A stretch of DNA of 64,000 nt from G965250275 sp965250275 (GTDB taxonomy: Bacteria; Pseudomonadota; Alphaproteobacteria; Rhodobacterales; Rhodobacteraceae). The translations under genes and the position numbers were made by a program. The stretch is taken from NCBI GenBank assembly GCA_965250275.1, contig OZ252297.1:3224001-3288000 (forward strand), given 5' to 3'. This document shows positions 36,105 to 45,968 of the stretch, one piece after another; position 1 is the first letter of the stretch; each line of letters opens with the position of its first letter. The notes under the pieces are model-generated. The model worked only from the letters and a program-made list of their open reading frames with translations, did no database searches and was not told the origin of the DNA.

Positions 36105-36776
36105 TCAGGCTTTTTTGCGCCGCTTCATGGCCGCGATACCACCCAGGCCAGCCAGCAGCATCCAACCAGCGGCCGGCAAGGGGATGGCCGGCGGCGAAAC
36201 GACGCTGTCGTCGAAGGTCAATGAAATGTCATCGATGCCGTAATCGTTCCCGCCGAACCCGTTGCTTTGTTCGACAAAGGACAACGCAAATGTCCCGGTC
36301 GCGCTCGCCGCAAATGTTGTTCCGAACAACTGGAACGCGGCTGGACTGCCCGTGGAGGCTGTCGCATTCAGGATTTCCGCGCCATCAAACTGGATGGACA
36401 ATTGCCCTGGAGGAAAAGGCGCCGCCGTTGTGCCGCCCAGCAGGAACGAAAACGTATATTCGGTGCCGGATGTGACCGCGATGTCCTGCGACCAAACGGT
36501 CGGAAATGTACCCTGGTTTCCCCCATTCACAGCCATGAAGTTGCCGTCCTGAGGAAGGAGCCCGAGAGTGTTGCTGTTACGGATCGAAAATTGCGCAAGC
36601 CCCGGACCACTTCCACCGGCATCCCCGAAATCCGACGTAAACCCGCTCGATCCCGCGGAGAAATCTCCGTTCACCACCAATTCCACCGTCGCAGCAGAAA
36701 CCGACGTTGCCCCGATAAAGGCTGCGGCGCACATGGCCGACCTCAACCCCATTCCAAAAGTTGTTTTAGAAGTCAT
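36105..36776 (-). CDS. Exported VPLPA-CTERM (PEP-CTERM-like) sorting-domain protein
   Basis: Secreted or surface protein of 223 residues. A Sec signal ends near TSVSAA (about residue 29). The middle (VNGDFSAGSSGFTSDFGDAG, TYTFSFLLGG, FDGAEI, GIDDISLTF) has the beta-sandwich, carbohydrate-binding-like pattern common in such proteins. The C-terminus is AIPLPAAGWMLLAGLGGIAA plus a basic KRRKKA tail, the VPLPA-CTERM signal that an exosortase processes in Rhodobacterales. GAGGAG lies 12 bases before ATG 36776. No exosortase gene is in the window. Function unknown, probably envelope or exopolysaccharide associated. Confidence 0.85.
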   Translation of the reverse strand: MTSKTTFGMGLRSAMCAAAFIGATSVSAATVELVVNGDFSAGSSGFTSDFGDAGGSGPGLAQFSIRNSNTLGLLPQDGNFMAVNGGNQGTFPTVWSQDIAVTSGTEYTFSFLLGGTTAAPFPPGQLSIQFDGAEILNATASTGSPAAFQLFGTTFAASATGTFALSFVEQSNGFGGNDYGIDDISLTFDDSVVSPPAIPLPAAGWMLLAGLGGIAAMKRRKKA

Positions 36777-38101
36777 AGGCGTACAATACTCCTCAAGAAA
36801 ACATACAGTTAGGCGGGTTGCCGCCGTCGCAGCGCGACACTGCAGGCTGGAAGTTGCACGAGTCAATTTCCATCCGAATGGTTTTCCGTTTTGCAAACTC
36901 GCAATACGGGAGTTTGCGCGCCCCTCCGGCAGGCGCCTTTATTTTCCATTTTTGTTCAATGTGTTACCGAAGAAAATGTACTGCCCGCTGCAAATTGCGC
37001 AGCATCTTTTCCGAATTGAAAATTCGTGACCTCACAACGAGACTGACCAGACAGTGACTTTTGGGCAATCGGACGCTCTATCAGCAACGTTGTCGCGAAT
37101 CAGACGGGACGCGGCAGCGCGAGACACATAGTTGTGGTCCGCACTGAACCCCGGCGACGCGACCATCTTCCAACGCACATGTATCAACGTAACAAATGCG
37201 TAGGACACCAAAGCGGTTGCATCTGTCATTGATTTCACGGTTCATGGCCGCCTGTTCAGGTTGGCCGTTATTCGTTCTGGAGTGAAGCACGGTTTCTCTG
37301 TCATGTCTCGCTGCGTGACTCTGTGAACTCCGGTTCCTGCGCTTCGCGGCTACACATGCTTGATGCAGCATCCGCCACTTTAGGCTCCAAGCGGTCGTTG
37401 GATGCGCCGTGCATAAAAGGCTGCTTTGCGGACAAAGGACCCATTGAGTACATGTGCCTTTTGGAGTTGAGGGGTCAGAATTCAATATCCGCCGCCCGCT
37501 CGCGTGTCTTTGCTGTGTCGATCTGGTGAGCTGCGTGTAGGGTGCAGCCAGGCTTGAGCGCGGGCCAGAGTTGGATCATTGGTCACACAAGGGCACCATC
37601 AACGAGCTGAGAACAGCCATCTCATTACGAAAGCGGTGACGCACGATGCAGCGCCATCGGTCTCCAGGAGGGTCCAAGAGGTCTGTGGCGACCCACCCAG
37701 CCATCCGATTTTGCTCTAGCACGCCGCTCGCCGCCGCTCTGCCTCAACAACCCAATATCACCGCCTCGAGGCCTTTGACACCTGGAGTGTCGCCACTCAA
37801 GTCGCTTGAAATCTAAGCATTAGAAAATCCTTGTGAACTGGGCGTTAACGTCAAAACTCCCGTCAGCGGGGAAAGGGGCAGACGTGTGTCTGGTGGGGGC
37901 TACACAACAAGGCCCCTGGGTACCGAGATTGCAAGCATCCCGGTAGTGCCAGAAAAAATAGTCGCCCTGAATCGCCGGGTAATCTAGAATAAACCATAAC
38001 CAACCGGCCAATTTCGGCTGGCAGATGTGACGTTTCTATTTCTCATTCAGGGTTTTTGGCGTCTTGCCGCGCCTCAACCCAAGGTATTGTTGGAGGTTGA
38101 A
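36777..38101. other. 1.3-kb gene-free region
   Basis: No frame with recognisable domain or credible ribosome site on either strand. Base composition changes across it and it may contain decayed sequence. The right end carries the promoter of the large haem peroxidase gene. Confidence 0.5.
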
Positions 38102-41100
38102 ATGAATGTCGTTTCCGGGTGTCCTGTCGCCGCAAAGCACGACCAACGGGTTGATTTTAACTCAGAAGACCCGCTGGAAAACATCAACGCTGGCAATTTT
38201 TCGACAGCCATTAAGCTCTATGTCGAACGCCACAAAGAAGATCTTGCGACGGCGGAAGATTATGCGCTCGGCGCACACGCTTTCCGCAATGTCGGAGACT
38301 TTCACTCGGCGGCGGATTGGTTCGAGAAGGCCGCTCAGAAAGAGCCAAGCCACAAGTTTGCAGCATTCTGGAACGAACAGATCGCCAAGAACCGGGTGGA
38401 TGGCGATAGTGGTGCGGGCGTCTTGCGGCCCAACGCACTGACGGAAGAGTACCTAAAAACCGACCCTTCCAGGGCGTACGACGGCCACAAAGATGCTTGG
38501 GTGTTGTGCACAGACTTCAAGCGCCCGGGTGATCATATCCCCGAAAAATCGCTGCTGGACAGGGCGCGAAACTTCAAGGATTCGCTGGTGTCTCTGGCGC
38601 TGGGTCCCGTTGGTGCCTGGGCGAATTCCGGCGCGACGCCTGGAAATGCAGGCCGCTGGACGCAGCGCAAGCTTGGCATTCTTCAATTGGCGGCTTTGGG
38701 CGATGCACGCACGCAAATGGAAAAGGGTGAGCGCGATCCTGACGGAGAACGCGGCGACATCGTCGGTCAACTGCCCAAAGGCGACACGCCAAAATGGGCA
38801 GATTCCGGCTTTTCCCCCGATGGCGCGCATATTGATACACGCTTTGGGCCAGGCGAAGGCCGCGTCGGCCAAGAGTTTGTCGATCACGGCCTTCAAGAAG
38901 GCTATCGCCCGCAAGACCAGTCCCAAAATCCGAAACTGCCAAGCGAAGCGGATGTTGTGAGAGCCTTTGGCTATCGCAATGGCAAAACCATCGAAGCCGG
39001 GACCGCCAGCTTTCATGCCGCCGCCCACCTGCAGCAGCTGGTCCATGACGTGGCCCAAACCGCGCCTGACAATGCATTGAAACATGCGATTCCCATCAAC
39101 CCCGAGAGCGAATGGGCAGCGCTTGGCGTGAAATTCGATTGGAGCCGGTCCGATGCTCCGCATGCTTTGCGCGAAGATGGCGAAGGCATGCATGGCACCA
39201 CGGTCTGGTGGGACATGAGCCACATCTATGGCAGCGATATCGAAACGCTGGCGGAAGTGCGCTCCTATCCAGACGGCACACCCGTGCCGGGGGGAAAACT
39301 CTATCTGGAAGACACGGAAGAAGACGGCACGGGCGGATTTCTTCCGCTGAAAGACGTGCCTGTTGGCGAAGATGGCCCGCCGCAAAAGCAGATTGTTACC
39401 GGCTTTGGCCGCAATATGACGGCCCCGTTGGAAGCAGAACATACTCTCTATGCGCGCCATCACAATTGGGTCGCGGAGGTTCTAAAGGAGCGTTATCCGG
39501 ACTGGTCAGATAATCAGATCTTCCAGATCGCGCGGCGCGTGGTCACCATGACCTATGTGAAAATCCACACCGGCACCTGGACGCACACGCTGTTTGCCAA
39601 TGAAGCCGTGGTCAACGGGCTGAACGCCAATCTTTTCGGCCGCGCGGAACGCAAGCTGCCGCATTTCGACAAGAAGATTTACCGACCTGAACAAGGCAGG
39701 GATCCTGTGGCCCACGGCATCGCCGCGGGGAAGGTTGAGAAGAACAAGCCAGAGATAAAAGGGAATTTCTTCAGCAAAGCCTACCGCTTTGGCCACCAAA
39801 TCTGGGTCGATCAGCTGAAGTGCCCGCCCATCGGAGAGACCGCCAACGACGGCACACGCGAAGTGAACATGATGAACTTGCGCGAGCTCGATGGCCACCA
39901 ATTCCTCAAGGATGAGGGCCTGGGCGCAGTTTACTACTACATGATGAACACCCGCCTCGGCGCACCCGTTGCGGGCAATACGGCCGATTTCTTCCGGAAC
40001 ATGGCGACCGAAGAAGGTGTCATGAACATGCTGGAGCAGGAAATCCGCAAAGACCGGCAGCGTGGCACGCCCTTCTGGACAGATTATCAGCGTGCCCACA
40101 ACATCCCGCCAAGCGAGAAGTGGGAACACCTTTTCCTCGAACCATCAAGCGAGGCGTCCAAAGCGACGATTGCCAAGCTTGAAAAACTCTATCCCGAAGG
40201 CATCGAAACACTGGATGCGATCATCGGGCTGACCTTGAACGAGCATAAGCCTGAGGGTCTGGCCATCACCAACGAAGGCTTCCAGACCTTTGTGCAGGAA
40301 GCCACCAGCCGCATCCGCAAAAACCCTTACCTCACCGAGAAATGGCGCCCGGACGAAGTCGGTTGGACAGCCATCAATCTGGTAGAAGCCGTTGATAAGG
40401 AAAAGATGCTCTACCTGCACTGCCCTGAACTGCGCGATTGGCTTGAGACCCGAAAGACGGTCAACACCTACGAATATGCAGGCACTTCTGCAGCCGAAGC
40501 GCCGGACGAGCATCCGCTGGAAGCCAACGGAATCATCACGTGGGGCGATCAGCATATCCGCGACATGGGTCTTGGTGATCCGTGGAAGGACACGCATTTC
40601 AAGGACAATGTGCCCAACCAACTGATCCGCGTTGCCCATGCGGGCACTGTCTATATCGTCGACATAACCGATGGTGTCGTGTTCGCCGACACGGAAGGTA
40701 AAGGCCGAGTCTTCGCCCGCGATATGCTGACCAAAGATCCCGATGGCGTCACCCGTACCGATTTGATCGCAGCGGCCAAGGCTATTCTAGGCGAGAAAAA
40801 GTATCCTTGGCCCGGCACCCAATCGCCTGATCATCCTGGATTTGTGAGCGAGTGGGTTCTGACGCAGAAAGAAGTCAACCAGCTGAGGGGTTATCGCAAG
40901 GACGAGAAACGCGAAGGTGTGCAGCTTAAGCTGACGGATATGGAAAAGCATATCCTGCCCTTCAACCTGGGCAATGACATCTCGCGCGCTGGACTGTCGG
41001 AAAACCTGAACGGCTGGCAAACATTTGAAACGAGCGGATCCCGAGCACTGTTTCTTACTCTTGGGTCGACCTTCAAATTTGGCGGGTTAGCCAACCTCCT

Positions 41101-41449
41101 GTTGGGTCGTGGCATTCCCCTCAAAGAGATGGCGAAACGCCGACCGGGCAAACGCACAATGGTCTATGACGAAGACGGTATGGTCGATGAAGATGTGTTG
41201 GCGGGCTATATGGCGACACTGTCAGACATGGCTGCAAAGCATGACGACGGTCTGATCCCGGAAAAAGAGTTCATGGCGCTCTTGGCAGAGAAACAGGCTT
41301 TGGATGATCTCACCACCAAGCAATGGGAGTCATTTTTCCGCATGCTCGCCCGCACCGGACAACCAGCTGCGATCCGTCCGTCGGATTTTGAAGGCCTTTA
41401 CCGGAATACGCTGTTGCCGGAGATGTTTGAGCGGTTCGCCTCACCCTAG
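38102..41449 (+). CDS. Large animal-type haem peroxidase (An_peroxidase; cyclooxygenase/alpha-dioxygenase superfamily)
   Basis: Haem enzyme of 1,115 residues. Residues 20-95 look like a TPR-type helical repeat (AGNFSTAIKLYVERH, GDFHSAADWFEKAAQKEP). The peroxidase core follows: distal His about 315 in LQQLVHDVA, WWDMSHIYGSD near residue 370, EHTLYARHHNWVAEVLKERY near residue 450, a VKIHTGTWTH segment near residue 490, and proximal His about 565 in KAYRFGHQIW. The KIHT and WWDxSxIYGS elements resemble alpha-dioxygenases and fungal linoleate diol synthases, so fatty-acid oxygenation is possible. The roughly 330-residue C-terminus is unassigned. GGAGG five bases before the ATG fixes the start. 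It converges with a catalase-like gene 68 bases away. No signal peptide. Confidence 0.88.
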   Translation: MNVVSGCPVAAKHDQRVDFNSEDPLENINAGNFSTAIKLYVERHKEDLATAEDYALGAHAFRNVGDFHSAADWFEKAAQKEPSHKFAAFWNEQIAKNRVDGDSGAGVLRPNALTEEYLKTDPSRAYDGHKDAWVLCTDFKRPGDHIPEKSLLDRARNFKDSLVSLALGPVGAWANSGATPGNAGRWTQRKLGILQLAALGDARTQMEKGERDPDGERGDIVGQLPKGDTPKWADSGFSPDGAHIDTRFGPGEGRVGQEFVDHGLQEGYRPQDQSQNPKLPSEADVVRAFGYRNGKTIEAGTASFHAAAHLQQLVHDVAQTAPDNALKHAIPINPESEWAALGVKFDWSRSDAPHALREDGEGMHGTTVWWDMSHIYGSDIETLAEVRSYPDGTPVPGGKLYLEDTEEDGTGGFLPLKDVPVGEDGPPQKQIVTGFGRNMTAPLEAEHTLYARHHNWVAEVLKERYPDWSDNQIFQIARRVVTMTYVKIHTGTWTHTLFANEAVVNGLNANLFGRAERKLPHFDKKIYRPEQGRDPVAHGIAAGKVEKNKPEIKGNFFSKAYRFGHQIWVDQLKCPPIGETANDGTREVNMMNLRELDGHQFLKDEGLGAVYYYMMNTRLGAPVAGNTADFFRNMATEEGVMNMLEQEIRKDRQRGTPFWTDYQRAHNIPPSEKWEHLFLEPSSEASKATIAKLEKLYPEGIETLDAIIGLTLNEHKPEGLAITNEGFQTFVQEATSRIRKNPYLTEKWRPDEVGWTAINLVEAVDKEKMLYLHCPELRDWLETRKTVNTYEYAGTSAAEAPDEHPLEANGIITWGDQHIRDMGLGDPWKDTHFKDNVPNQLIRVAHAGTVYIVDITDGVVFADTEGKGRVFARDMLTKDPDGVTRTDLIAAAKAILGEKKYPWPGTQSPDHPGFVSEWVLTQKEVNQLRGYRKDEKREGVQLKLTDMEKHILPFNLGNDISRAGLSENLNGWQTFETSGSRALFLTLGSTFKFGGLANLLLGRGIPLKEMAKRRPGKRTMVYDEDGMVDEDVLAGYMATLSDMAAKHDDGLIPEKEFMALLAEKQALDDLTTKQWESFFRMLARTGQPAAIRPSDFEGLYRNTLLPEMFERFASP

Positions 41450-41517
41450 GTGTTTGGTCCTGCGGTGAAACACTGCATCTTGCCGCTCCAAGCGCTCACA
41501 ACGGATCAGCGAAATTG

Positions 41518-42717
41518 TCATTCGAACGTCTCGGAGCCGTCGGGTTCGACGTGGTCCGCCTTGTTCATTTTCTGGCGAAACGCCGCCAACTCCTGATACA
41601 TGCGCCGGCGCGCCCGGCTTTGGTTCCCCAGCGGGCGGTGTTCGGGCAGCGAATGCCAGGGGTTGATCCGCAAGTTCCGCGCAAAGGACATTTGGGCAGG
41701 CGTGTCGAAATCCTGCTGAGGGATATGAATGCGCGCGACCGGTATCCAGGGCGATTGTTCTTCGGGCCACAGCACCGAGGCATCCTCGACCGGCATCAGG
41801 TGTGGGTCGGTCTGGATCTGGACCAGCATCTCGAACTCTGCCGGACCCGTGCGCAGGGCGCGCGCCATGTTGTCGCGCAAGTAATTCGGGGGCACGCGTC
41901 CGAACGGGACACCGGGAATATCCATCGGCACATCCGTGAGCGGCCTGTAGGAGTAGAGCATCGCCTGCCCTTCGCCCAGCAGATACGGCACGCAGCTATA
42001 GTAGCGTTGGCCCAGTGGATTGTACTGTGTTTCGTTCCACAGACCCTGCATGAGAAAATCGATCAGATGCGTATCCTTGGGGTTCAGAAAATACCAGATC
42101 GGCTCGTCGATCGTACTCCAGTACTGCAGCTTGGCATTCTCGCGCACGTCCGGCGTGACGAATGTCGGCGTGACAACAGCGGGCCAGTCCTGCGTGAACT
42201 TCTCTTCTTCCATCAGCTTCGGGCCAGGCACGTCCATAAGCTTGACTGACATCGATCCGAAACCGACATCGCGGATATCTTCGGGGACGTCGGGACCGGG
42301 CCCGGCAAAGCGAATATAGGCCGGATAGCTTCGTTCATCTGCGAACACGCCTTTGCGCAGGTTCTCGGGCAAGTCGGAGTTCACCGCAAAGGTTGCGCGT
42401 ACCAGCCCATGCGTTTTTGTATTCCCACCGCGTTCGTAGGCACCGGGTTGAAAATGCAGATTCATCTGTTCACGCATCTCATCGATGATCGTCTGCAAAG
42501 CCTCTTCTTCCCAGTCGAATATCTTTTCTTCGGCCAAGCCAAGCCCGTGGTTTGGACGCTTGCGGTTCTTGCGGCGCTGAAGGAACCGGGCCGCGGGGTC
42601 GCGCACGAGGCGGTTCAACTGTGGGCGGAAGAACGGCTCGAGCCTGCGTTCGAAGTGCAGCCCGATCTGAAGCAGAGAGTGTAAGAAACGGCGAATGACG
42701 ACAAGGATGGTGCGCAT
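41518..42717 (-). CDS. Catalase-like haem protein (SrpA/y4iL type)
   Basis: Catalase-superfamily protein of 399 residues, without the full clade-specific catalase architecture. The distal-His region reads KTHGLVRATFAVNSDLP near residue 104, the substrate-side strand YIRFAGPGPDVPEDIRDVGF near residue 135, and the end has PWHSLPEHRPLGNQSRARR, typical of minicatalase-like proteins. These lack high catalase activity and include peroxidases; relatives in corals act as allene oxide synthases. The N-terminus has a hydrophobic then very basic segment that may associate with membrane. Follows the DyP gene by nine bases, so it is the last gene of the operon. Confidence 0.85.
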   Translation of the reverse strand: MRTILVVIRRFLHSLLQIGLHFERRLEPFFRPQLNRLVRDPAARFLQRRKNRKRPNHGLGLAEEKIFDWEEEALQTIIDEMREQMNLHFQPGAYERGGNTKTHGLVRATFAVNSDLPENLRKGVFADERSYPAYIRFAGPGPDVPEDIRDVGFGSMSVKLMDVPGPKLMEEEKFTQDWPAVVTPTFVTPDVRENAKLQYWSTIDEPIWYFLNPKDTHLIDFLMQGLWNETQYNPLGQRYYSCVPYLLGEGQAMLYSYRPLTDVPMDIPGVPFGRVPPNYLRDNMARALRTGPAEFEMLVQIQTDPHLMPVEDASVLWPEEQSPWIPVARIHIPQQDFDTPAQMSFARNLRINPWHSLPEHRPLGNQSRARRRMYQELAAFRQKMNKADHVEPDGSETFE

Positions 42718-42726
42718 GAATGTCCC

Positions 42727-44211
42727 CTAGTCCTTCTGCCCTGCGAGAAAGCGAATTGCCCGCAAGCTGGGCAGGAAGAAATAGCCGCCGCCCTTGACGG
42801 TCACGAATTGGGGCAGACCTTCGAGCCGTTCGGCAATGCCGGTCGCGGTCTGGATACTGAAACTGTCTGTGGGCACGCCGCCGACGGGTTCGCGGCTGCC
42901 GACGAGCGGGTCCGCCTCGCCATGCAGACCATCGAACGTCGGGGAGGACATCCATGCGTTCTGGACGAATTCGAACTGGCGCGTGATGTCAGCGCAAAGG
43001 CAGATGAAATGCAGCCCCCTCGCCTCTTGGGTGTCCGGTTTGCCCGAAAGCGCTTGCTCAGGTGACAGCGGCGACCCATAGGCACGTCCACGACGGGCAA
43101 GACGGTGAAAGCGTGTCGAAGCGACAAGATCGTGCCGGCCCGGCAGGCCATCAGGCCTACGCCGGAACCCGAGGGTGTTGGTGATCCAGGCCCATCGGCT
43201 CTCGACGCCCGGTGGCTGGTCACCGGTTCGCGGGTTAGCCCGCCGGATATGGGCGCCGACCGGGCAGACCACGCCATCGACGTCATCCTCGTAGGTGAAA
43301 TCGTTCCCCTTTCGCCCGCCCTCGATCTCACGCCGACCCTTTATCAAAGGCGTGCCATCGCGCGCGCGGCCCACCATTGCGGTCGCCAGCGCCTCGCGAT
43401 GCGCAGGGTCCCCGCCTGCCGCGGAATCCACATAGCGCCAGAAACCCGGCACGTCCTGTTCAAGTTGGCGCAGGACCAAATAGCTGCCATTAAATCCGAA
43501 GTCGTTATAGCCCTCGCCACCAATGATTTGCGGGGCAGGTGAAACTTCCTTGTATTCATTGACATGGCCCAAAACGATCTCGCCGGGTGCGATAAGGTTG
43601 GCGTATTTCTCGCGACCATGCTTTGGCGGTGGACTTTGCTGATCCCAATCCACTTTTGGCTCGCTGATACCGTCGGCAAAGCCGAAAGGTTCAATACCGT
43701 CATTTGATCGTGTCGGCAGTTCGTGGATGACGTCGAACGCATCTTTGAAACGCCCTTCCAGCAACGCCGATTTTAAGGAAGCGAGCCCGCCCTCCCGAGC
43801 ATAGAGCATGGCCAAAACATGGACCTGGCCACCATCCCACACCCAGTTGCCCGGTGCGTTCCCGCCGGTATCGCCAAGCCGTCGGATGCGGCTTTCCTCG
43901 CCGGCCATCCCCGCCAGGAACGGCTGCGAGAATTGCGAAAGAACCTCGCCCGACAAACCAAGCGCCTGCAATCCACTGGCTGTGAACGCGATCTGCAGTG
44001 CGGTCTCTGGGGGGGTATCCGTCCACTCGGCTGACGTGATCGGCGCGGTCTCCAGCCAGTCCCGCGCGGCCTGCGGGCTTGAGATCGTCAGCAGGAGGAA
44101 CTCTGCTTCAGTCAGCTTGCCATGACCAAACCGGACCAAACCCTGCATATCGGAAAAGTCGACCGGTGTGACTGAGATATCCAGGTCTTTTCTCATATTT
44201 TGGCCAGCCAT
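42727..44211 (-). CDS. DyP-type (dye-decolourising) peroxidase
   Basis: Haem peroxidase with two ferredoxin-like domains, 494 residues, longer than minimal class A/B enzymes and near the C/D group. The GxxDG motif is GFADGISEP with catalytic Asp about 180; the proximal ligand is His about 321 in PVGAHIRRANPR, followed by the expected Arg. No Tat signal at the N-terminus (MAGQNMRKDLDISV), so cytoplasmic or membrane recruited. The start lies inside the preceding gene (19-base overlap), implying tight co-translation with the unknown membrane protein. Confidence 0.9.
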   Translation of the reverse strand: MAGQNMRKDLDISVTPVDFSDMQGLVRFGHGKLTEAEFLLLTISSPQAARDWLETAPITSAEWTDTPPETALQIAFTASGLQALGLSGEVLSQFSQPFLAGMAGEESRIRRLGDTGGNAPGNWVWDGGQVHVLAMLYAREGGLASLKSALLEGRFKDAFDVIHELPTRSNDGIEPFGFADGISEPKVDWDQQSPPPKHGREKYANLIAPGEIVLGHVNEYKEVSPAPQIIGGEGYNDFGFNGSYLVLRQLEQDVPGFWRYVDSAAGGDPAHREALATAMVGRARDGTPLIKGRREIEGGRKGNDFTYEDDVDGVVCPVGAHIRRANPRTGDQPPGVESRWAWITNTLGFRRRPDGLPGRHDLVASTRFHRLARRGRAYGSPLSPEQALSGKPDTQEARGLHFICLCADITRQFEFVQNAWMSSPTFDGLHGEADPLVGSREPVGGVPTDSFSIQTATGIAERLEGLPQFVTVKGGGYFFLPSLRAIRFLAGQKD

Positions 44212-45494
44212 TTTCGCAAAGCCCGGAGCCCAACCGGGCGTCGCTCAAGCCCCTCGCGTATCTGTGAGTGCCTGTCGAGGTCGATCGCAGTCAGACCGGG
44301 ATATGCCTTGTACCAAACCAAAGTGGCCTGCTGACGGTTGCGCAGGAACCGCTTGAATTTGCTCTCTTGCTCGGCCCCATCCTTGATCAGAAAGCGCGTG
44401 CTGGGATATCCAACGCCATTCGAAAACACGAGGTTGAGCCCCCAGGCGACCTTGTTCACGAAGTCATCCATGTAGCTTTCCAACGCGCCATCGTAGTTGC
44501 TGCAGAACATCACGCGGCGCTTGTTGTCGAAATAGACCCACCGAGCGAAGTGGATTGTCTGCACGCGGGTAAGATAGCCGCGCGAAAAGATATGTTTGGC
44601 AGCGTAATTCAGCAGGTACAGCGCAACCGCAGTGATCGCGCGCCGGAAACCACCGGGCTTTAGATCACCAACCGCGGTAAAGGGGTTGGTGACATCGTGA
44701 TCTTCGTAAGTCCCCATCGCGGCGATATGCACGTCGTCTGGTCGCGGCAGGATTTCGGGGTCCGACCGTTCAAGCCGCCGCAACCACCACAACAGCAGCG
44801 GCGAGGCCAGCAGAACGAGGGGCGAGATCGCGAGCAGCAGCATCGGCACAGCGATCTTCTCGATCCAGTCCATGGCGGCCTGTGGCAACGGCGTTGGCTG
44901 TGGCGGCGTCAGGCGCAGACGCCCCGCCCGCTGTTCGGTCAAGGCGAATTCTTGCAGACGCTCGTGCAGCAAGATGGCATCATCCACGCCATGCGACTCT
45001 GCGAGCGCGCGCAATTCCGATTTCAGTGCCCGGGCAAGCGCAGCTTCCTCATGAACCTGCTGCACGGTGCGGCCACGCATGTTCACGTAGTTGGCAGCCT
45101 CAACCACGTTGTGCCGGGCCATCCAATCGCTCAGATCCGTGCCTTCGTCGAAGTCCTCGCAATGCAAAAAAATCCGGCGTAATCCTTCGCCTGCGTGACT
45201 TGCCAACTCGTCCAGAAAACTGTCCCGATCTCCGTCCATATCACCCACAAAAGCCAAATGCGGTGGAAATGGGCGGGCTTCCACTCCATAGGCTTCGATG
45301 TCGCGCCAAGTGTCGACCTGAGTAAGGAAGAACCGCGCGACATGCAGGCGGTCGAAATCTGCAAAGGGTACAATCGGGTTCTTCGCGTCCGCAAGCCCGG
45401 GCTTTAGTACCATTTCGGACAAGAGCGCGCGCAAATCCTCGATGCGCCCCTCGTCGACAGAGGCCAAGATCAGAAATGTGCTTTGCTGCGCCAT
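44193..45494 (-). CDS. Unrecognised two-domain protein with central transmembrane segment
   Basis: 433 residues, no family recognised. Two soluble halves flank a hydrophobic segment at about residues 214-237 (IAVPMLLLAISPLVLLASP). The halves look related: RLHVARFF at 50 and GDMDGDRDSFLDEL at 84 in the first; TIHFARWV at 313 and SNYDGALESYMDDF at 332 in the second, each followed by a GL-x-x-(I/V)F strand. The second half adds a proline-rich hinge and basic C-terminus. The pattern resembles ferredoxin-like (Dabb/DyP-like) domains, but this is inference. Its end overlaps the DyP start, so it probably anchors or delivers substrate to that peroxidase. Confidence 0.75.
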   Translation of the reverse strand: MAQQSTFLILASVDEGRIEDLRALLSEMVLKPGLADAKNPIVPFADFDRLHVARFFLTQVDTWRDIEAYGVEARPFPPHLAFVGDMDGDRDSFLDELASHAGEGLRRIFLHCEDFDEGTDLSDWMARHNVVEAANYVNMRGRTVQQVHEEAALARALKSELRALAESHGVDDAILLHERLQEFALTEQRAGRLRLTPPQPTPLPQAAMDWIEKIAVPMLLLAISPLVLLASPLLLWWLRRLERSDPEILPRPDDVHIAAMGTYEDHDVTNPFTAVGDLKPGGFRRAITAVALYLLNYAAKHIFSRGYLTRVQTIHFARWVYFDNKRRVMFCSNYDGALESYMDDFVNKVAWGLNLVFSNGVGYPSTRFLIKDGAEQESKFKRFLRNRQQATLVWYKAYPGLTAIDLDRHSQIREGLERRPVGLRALRKWLAKI

Positions 45495-45515
45495 GGCAAG
45501 ACGAGGATACCAGAT

Positions 45516-45968
45516 TCAGGGCAATGACGTATCAGCATTGAAGTCCAGCGCAAAATCGATCAGACGATTGTCGTCCCAATAGACCTTTCCCAGATAGAGA
45601 CCGGGCCCGATGGCGCGTATTTCGTCTCGGATCCAGTGCGCGAGCAGTGACGTATCGGAATAGTCCAGCACGATGCATTCCTTCCCGTCGAGCCAGCTTT
45701 TGTCCTTGTAGACTTTGGCCAGTATCGCATTGAGTCCGAACGGCAGGATGCGATTGCGCAGCACCCCTTTCGATTGATCGAAGACTTTTCCCTGCCAGGC
45801 AAAACTGTTGATGAAACGCGAGATCAGCGGGGTGAACCCGGTGCCTGGAGCCACAATGGCAGTCCCTTCAGCCTCGCCGTCGGGAATATCCCCGGCCGCC
45901 ACGCTGGAGAACAAATCGTCCAGTTCTTCCTGACTCAAGTCCATAAGGGATTCGACGCTAAGTGCCAT
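45516..45968 (-). CDS. Small unrecognised protein heading the DyP/catalase-like operon
   Basis: 150 residues, cytoplasmic, no family recognised. An acidic N-terminus (LMDLSQEELDDLFSSVAAG) is followed by a compact beta-rich part (WQGKVFDQSKG, CIVLDYSDTSLLAHW, GPGLYLGKVYWD), which has the look of a lipocalin-like or heterodimer-forming small barrel. ATG at 45968 is chosen because GGAGG precedes it by six bases; a longer frame to 46067 lacks this. Next gene starts 22 bases downstream, so it is the first gene of a four-gene operon. Confidence 0.75.
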   Translation of the reverse strand: MALSVESLMDLSQEELDDLFSSVAAGDIPDGEAEGTAIVAPGTGFTPLISRFINSFAWQGKVFDQSKGVLRNRILPFGLNAILAKVYKDKSWLDGKECIVLDYSDTSLLAHWIRDEIRAIGPGLYLGKVYWDDNRLIDFALDFNADTSLP

